From positions 62,001 through 126,000 of the forward strand of contig JAOUOS010000005.1 in NCBI GenBank assembly GCA_029880285.1: 64,000 bases of DNA, in the 5' to 3' direction. Shown here in pieces: positions 61,974 to 64,000 of the stretch (positions are counted from its first letter, which is position 1; each line of letters opens with the position of its first letter). The position numbers and the translations under genes were made by a program. The DNA is from Spirochaetia bacterium. GTDB lineage: Bacteria > Spirochaetota > Leptospiria > Turneriellales > JAOUOS01. The notes under the pieces were generated by a model that had not been told where the DNA came from, searched no databases, and worked only from the letters and a program-made list of their open reading frames with translations.

Positions 61974-62639
61974 ATGTCAAAAATTCTTTTAATTACCTCA
62001 TCAGCTGATATCGTAAATATAATGAAATATATGTTTGAAAGAAACAATTTAAAATTAGATACCGCAGATAATATAGAAAAATCTCAAATAGCTGCATATG
62101 ATATGCTTTTTATTGAAGAAGCATTGTATAAAAATTTTAAACACAAAAAAGAAAATCTTAAGATGAGAGTTATTTTATTAATTAATAAAGAAAAAAACAA
62201 TGTTGATCTTACCGATAAAAATATTGCCGGATTCTTGCAGGTACCGCCGTCACTTGAAAATTTATCAAATATAATTAATGAAATAAAAATAGATTTAACC
62301 GATAAAAAAAGAAAAACTGTAAGATATCCTCTGTCACAAAAAGCTAACTTTGTTTTTAATGATAAATTGTATGACTGTCACATTGAAAATCTGGGTAAAG
62401 GCGGCTTTAAATCTTTGCTTAACTCTGAAGAAGTTACAGAAAAGCTGCCTTCTAAGGGTACTATTAAATTTAGCAGAGACAACATTGAATTCAGCGAAAA
62501 CTTTAAAATAATATGGCAAAAAAAACAAGAAAATATTCTTGCTATAGGCGCCCAATGGCTAGATTTATCTGATGACGGCTCAAGAAAAGTAGTAAACTGG
62601 CTTCTCGATACGGGAGAGCTTTTCGCCGACATAGATTAA
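61974..62639 (+). CDS. Pseudo-receiver-PilZ protein
   Basis: The N-terminal 105 residues have the alternating fold of a response-regulator receiver (KILLITSSADIV, YDMLFIEEAL, RVILLI) but lack the acidic pair and the phospho-acceptor: the position is Glu48/Glu49. The C-terminal PilZ domain has R113-K-T-V-R117 (RxxxR) and N139-L-G-K-G-G, where the usual N/DxSxxG Ser is Gly, so c-di-GMP binding is likely but weakened. Length 221. TTGACA at 61941-61946 lies 28 nt upstream without a good -10. Function is inferred to be c-di-GMP-dependent regulation of an unknown partner. Confidence 0.75.
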   Translation: MSKILLITSSADIVNIMKYMFERNNLKLDTADNIEKSQIAAYDMLFIEEALYKNFKHKKENLKMRVILLINKEKNNVDLTDKNIAGFLQVPPSLENLSNIINEIKIDLTDKKRKTVRYPLSQKANFVFNDKLYDCHIENLGKGGFKSLLNSEEVTEKLPSKGTIKFSRDNIEFSENFKIIWQKKQENILAIGAQWLDLSDDGSRKVVNWLLDTGELFADID

Positions 62640-62656
62640 TCTTTTTTAAAAATAAA

Positions 62657-63499
62657 ATGCGAGCCGCTGAGTTTTTTTCAACCACTGAAGGTCAAAAATA
62701 CCTTAATATCTTTAAAGATAAAATATTTGTTATTAAATACGGCGGCGCTGCGCTAGAATCTGAAGAAATGATGCCCTATTTTCTTGAAGATATTGCCGAA
62801 ATGTTTCTTCACGGCATTAAAATTATTTTAGTTCATGGCGGCGGCAAAAAGCTTAGTCAAAAAATGGAAGAAAAAAATATTCCTGTTGTTTTTGAAAACG
62901 GCCTTAGAAAAACAACTGAAGAAACTGTTCTTCTGGCAAAAGAGGTTTTTGCCGAGTTAAACCAGTCTATATGCTCTGTATTAAAACAATTTAAAGTTCC
63001 TCCTCTTTCTTTGGCAGACAGCCGCTTAATATTAGCAAAACTAGAAAACGAAGAAAATCCTGAAAATAAGGTGGGTATCGTTGAACAAATTATTACCGAA
63101 AAAATAAACTTTCAATATATTCCTGTTGTTTCATCTATAGGACATTATTTTACTGATAACAAAATAAATTATTTAAATATTAACGCAGATCATTTGGCGG
63201 TAGATATCGCGCGGGCGCTAACGGCCCGAAAAGTTATTTTTATTTCAGACGTTAACGGAATATATTTAGATCCGCAAAAACCTGAAACTAAAATAAGCCA
63301 TATTACAGAAAGTGAAATAAAAAAGTTAATTAATGATAATATATTAACAGGGGGTATGAAGCTTAAAATTGAAATGGCCCTTGAAGCTTTAAAAGGCGGC
63401 ATCAATAAAGTCCATTTTATTGACGGTAGAATTGAACATTCGGTTATGCTTGAAATATTCACAGATAAAGGCATAGGAACTGAAATTGTGCATGACTGA
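62657..63499 (+). CDS. argB: Acetylglutamate kinase
   Basis: Phosphorylates N-acetylglutamate, the committed step of arginine synthesis. The amino-acid kinase fold begins FVIKYGGAALES (phosphate-binding Lys and Gly-Gly), then ILVHGGGKKLS (the GGG loop). INADHLAVDIARAL and FISDVNGIY are the other conserved stretches, followed by GGMKLKIEMALEAL. Length 280 is normal. It runs into tadA with an 8-nt overlap (ATGACTGA), and lies 17 nt after the PilZ gene, so the three may share a transcript, although roles differ. Confidence 0.95.
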   Translation: MRAAEFFSTTEGQKYLNIFKDKIFVIKYGGAALESEEMMPYFLEDIAEMFLHGIKIILVHGGGKKLSQKMEEKNIPVVFENGLRKTTEETVLLAKEVFAELNQSICSVLKQFKVPPLSLADSRLILAKLENEENPENKVGIVEQIITEKINFQYIPVVSSIGHYFTDNKINYLNINADHLAVDIARALTARKVIFISDVNGIYLDPQKPETKISHITESEIKKLINDNILTGGMKLKIEMALEALKGGINKVHFIDGRIEHSVMLEIFTDKGIGTEIVHD

Positions 63500-63953
63500 A
63501 CTTTCAGAAAGGCTTATTAAAAAAGCTTTTGCGAAAGCGTATAAAGAAGCTCAAAAAGCTTATGAAGCCGATGAAGTTCCCGTTGGAGCGTCTATTTTAT
63601 ACAATCAAAAAATTATTGCCGCAGAGAGAAACCGAATTCGTGAAAAAAAAGATCCATCTGCTCATGCAGAACTATTAGCTATTCAAACTGCGGCCCAAAA
63701 AATAAAAAATGAAAGACTTAGTGACTGTATTTTATTTTCTACGTTAGAACCCTGCATAATGTGCACAGGAGCCTCTGTTTTAGCGCGGCTGCGGGCTGTC
63801 TATTTTTTAGCGTATGAAGATAAACTTCCCGCTTTAAGAATCGCGGCTGAACTTTCTGGTTTAAATCATAAGCTTATATACTATTATTACCCTATAGAAG
63901 AATTTAATTCTTCAAAACTTTTAAAAGATTTTTTCTTTAGCAAAAGAAGATAA
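63492..63953 (+). CDS. tadA: tRNA adenosine-34 deaminase (TadA family)
   Basis: Zinc-dependent deaminase that converts A34 of tRNA-Arg to inosine. HAE (58-60) and PCIMC (87-91) are the zinc and catalytic motifs, with EVPVGASILYNQKIIA and the N-terminal helix typical of TadA. I use the ATG at 63492 that overlaps argB; the frame opens two codons earlier at TTG. Length 153. Guanine deaminase or a dCMP-like enzyme is an alternative, but the EVPVGA segment favours TadA. The C-terminal YYYYPIEEF stretch differs from the usual ending. Confidence 0.88.
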   Translation: MTELSERLIKKAFAKAYKEAQKAYEADEVPVGASILYNQKIIAAERNRIREKKDPSAHAELLAIQTAAQKIKNERLSDCILFSTLEPCIMCTGASVLARLRAVYFLAYEDKLPALRIAAELSGLNHKLIYYYYPIEEFNSSKLLKDFFFSKRR

Positions 63954-64000
63954 AGCCATCTCATAAAAAAGCCTTATTGAATATAAAAAACGGCTTAATA

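Overview
The window is AT-rich chromosomal DNA from a diderm (Gram-negative type) bacterium, mostly tightly packed housekeeping genes with a few accessory blocks. I see no rRNA, tRNA, transposase, phage gene or CRISPR array. Hints of taxonomy point to Spirochaetota or a relative, at moderate confidence. These are a citramalate-synthase-type protein that reads like the Leptospira enzyme as I recall it, several lipoproteins with loose spirochaete-like lipoboxes, the rpsP-khpA-rimM-trmD order, and a very large NAD-glutamate dehydrogenase. Diderm features include FabA, a TolC-family protein, MltG, DapF and many lipoproteins.

Layout: 1-3.3 kb holds a truncated DNA polymerase III delta' gene, NAD kinase and citramalate synthase. 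3.4-7.4 kb holds cobalamin adenosyltransferase, hisE and trkA-trkH (potassium uptake). 7.4-9.2 kb holds a PLP-fold protein that has lost its catalytic lysine, behind a perfect 13-bp palindrome, and a small membrane protein. 9.1-11.0 kb is trmD-rimM-khpA-rpsP. 11.2-16.7 kb holds an MBL-fold hydrolase, an aldehyde dehydrogenase and a REC-PAS-GGDEF-EAL protein. 16.9-23.7 kb is a complete F1Fo ATP synthase operon (atpI-like, B, E, F, H, A, G, D, C) with a proton-type c subunit. 23.8-31 kb holds the glutamate dehydrogenase followed by three poorly known genes. 31-38.2 kb holds GNAT, DUF1330, a tandem-domain ThyX, fabA, trpD, a CBS-GGDEF cyclase, mltG and dapF.

38.3-42.6 kb holds a probable divergent sigma factor with a zinc anti-sigma partner, and two exported metalloproteases. 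42.6-48.1 kb holds nitronate monooxygenase, an exported unknown, an aldo/keto reductase-ferredoxin fusion, SodC and an MscS-type channel. 48.1-48.4 kb contains a candidate small RNA. 49.0-55.6 kb is one giant lipoprotein made of 16 Cys-rich repeats followed by 14 RCC1 blades (2 x 7). 55.8-59.5 kb holds a HEPN-MNT pair and a 7TMR-DISM histidine kinase with its NarL-type regulator. 59.6-64 kb holds a zincin-like lipoprotein, a TolC-family protein, a pseudo-receiver-PilZ protein, argB and tadA.

Themes: energy and ion homeostasis (ATP synthase, Trk, MscS), amino-acid and cofactor synthesis (cimA, hisE, trpD, dapF, argB, nadK, cobO), c-di-GMP signalling (two GGDEF proteins, one PilZ), and an exported set of proteases, lipoproteins and repeat proteins. 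The best candidates for undescribed biology are the sigma/anti-sigma pair, the lysine-less DegT-fold protein with its operator, the tandem ThyX, the archaemetzincin-like exported protease, the disulfide-loop-decorated double propeller, and the 48.1-48.2 kb RNA.
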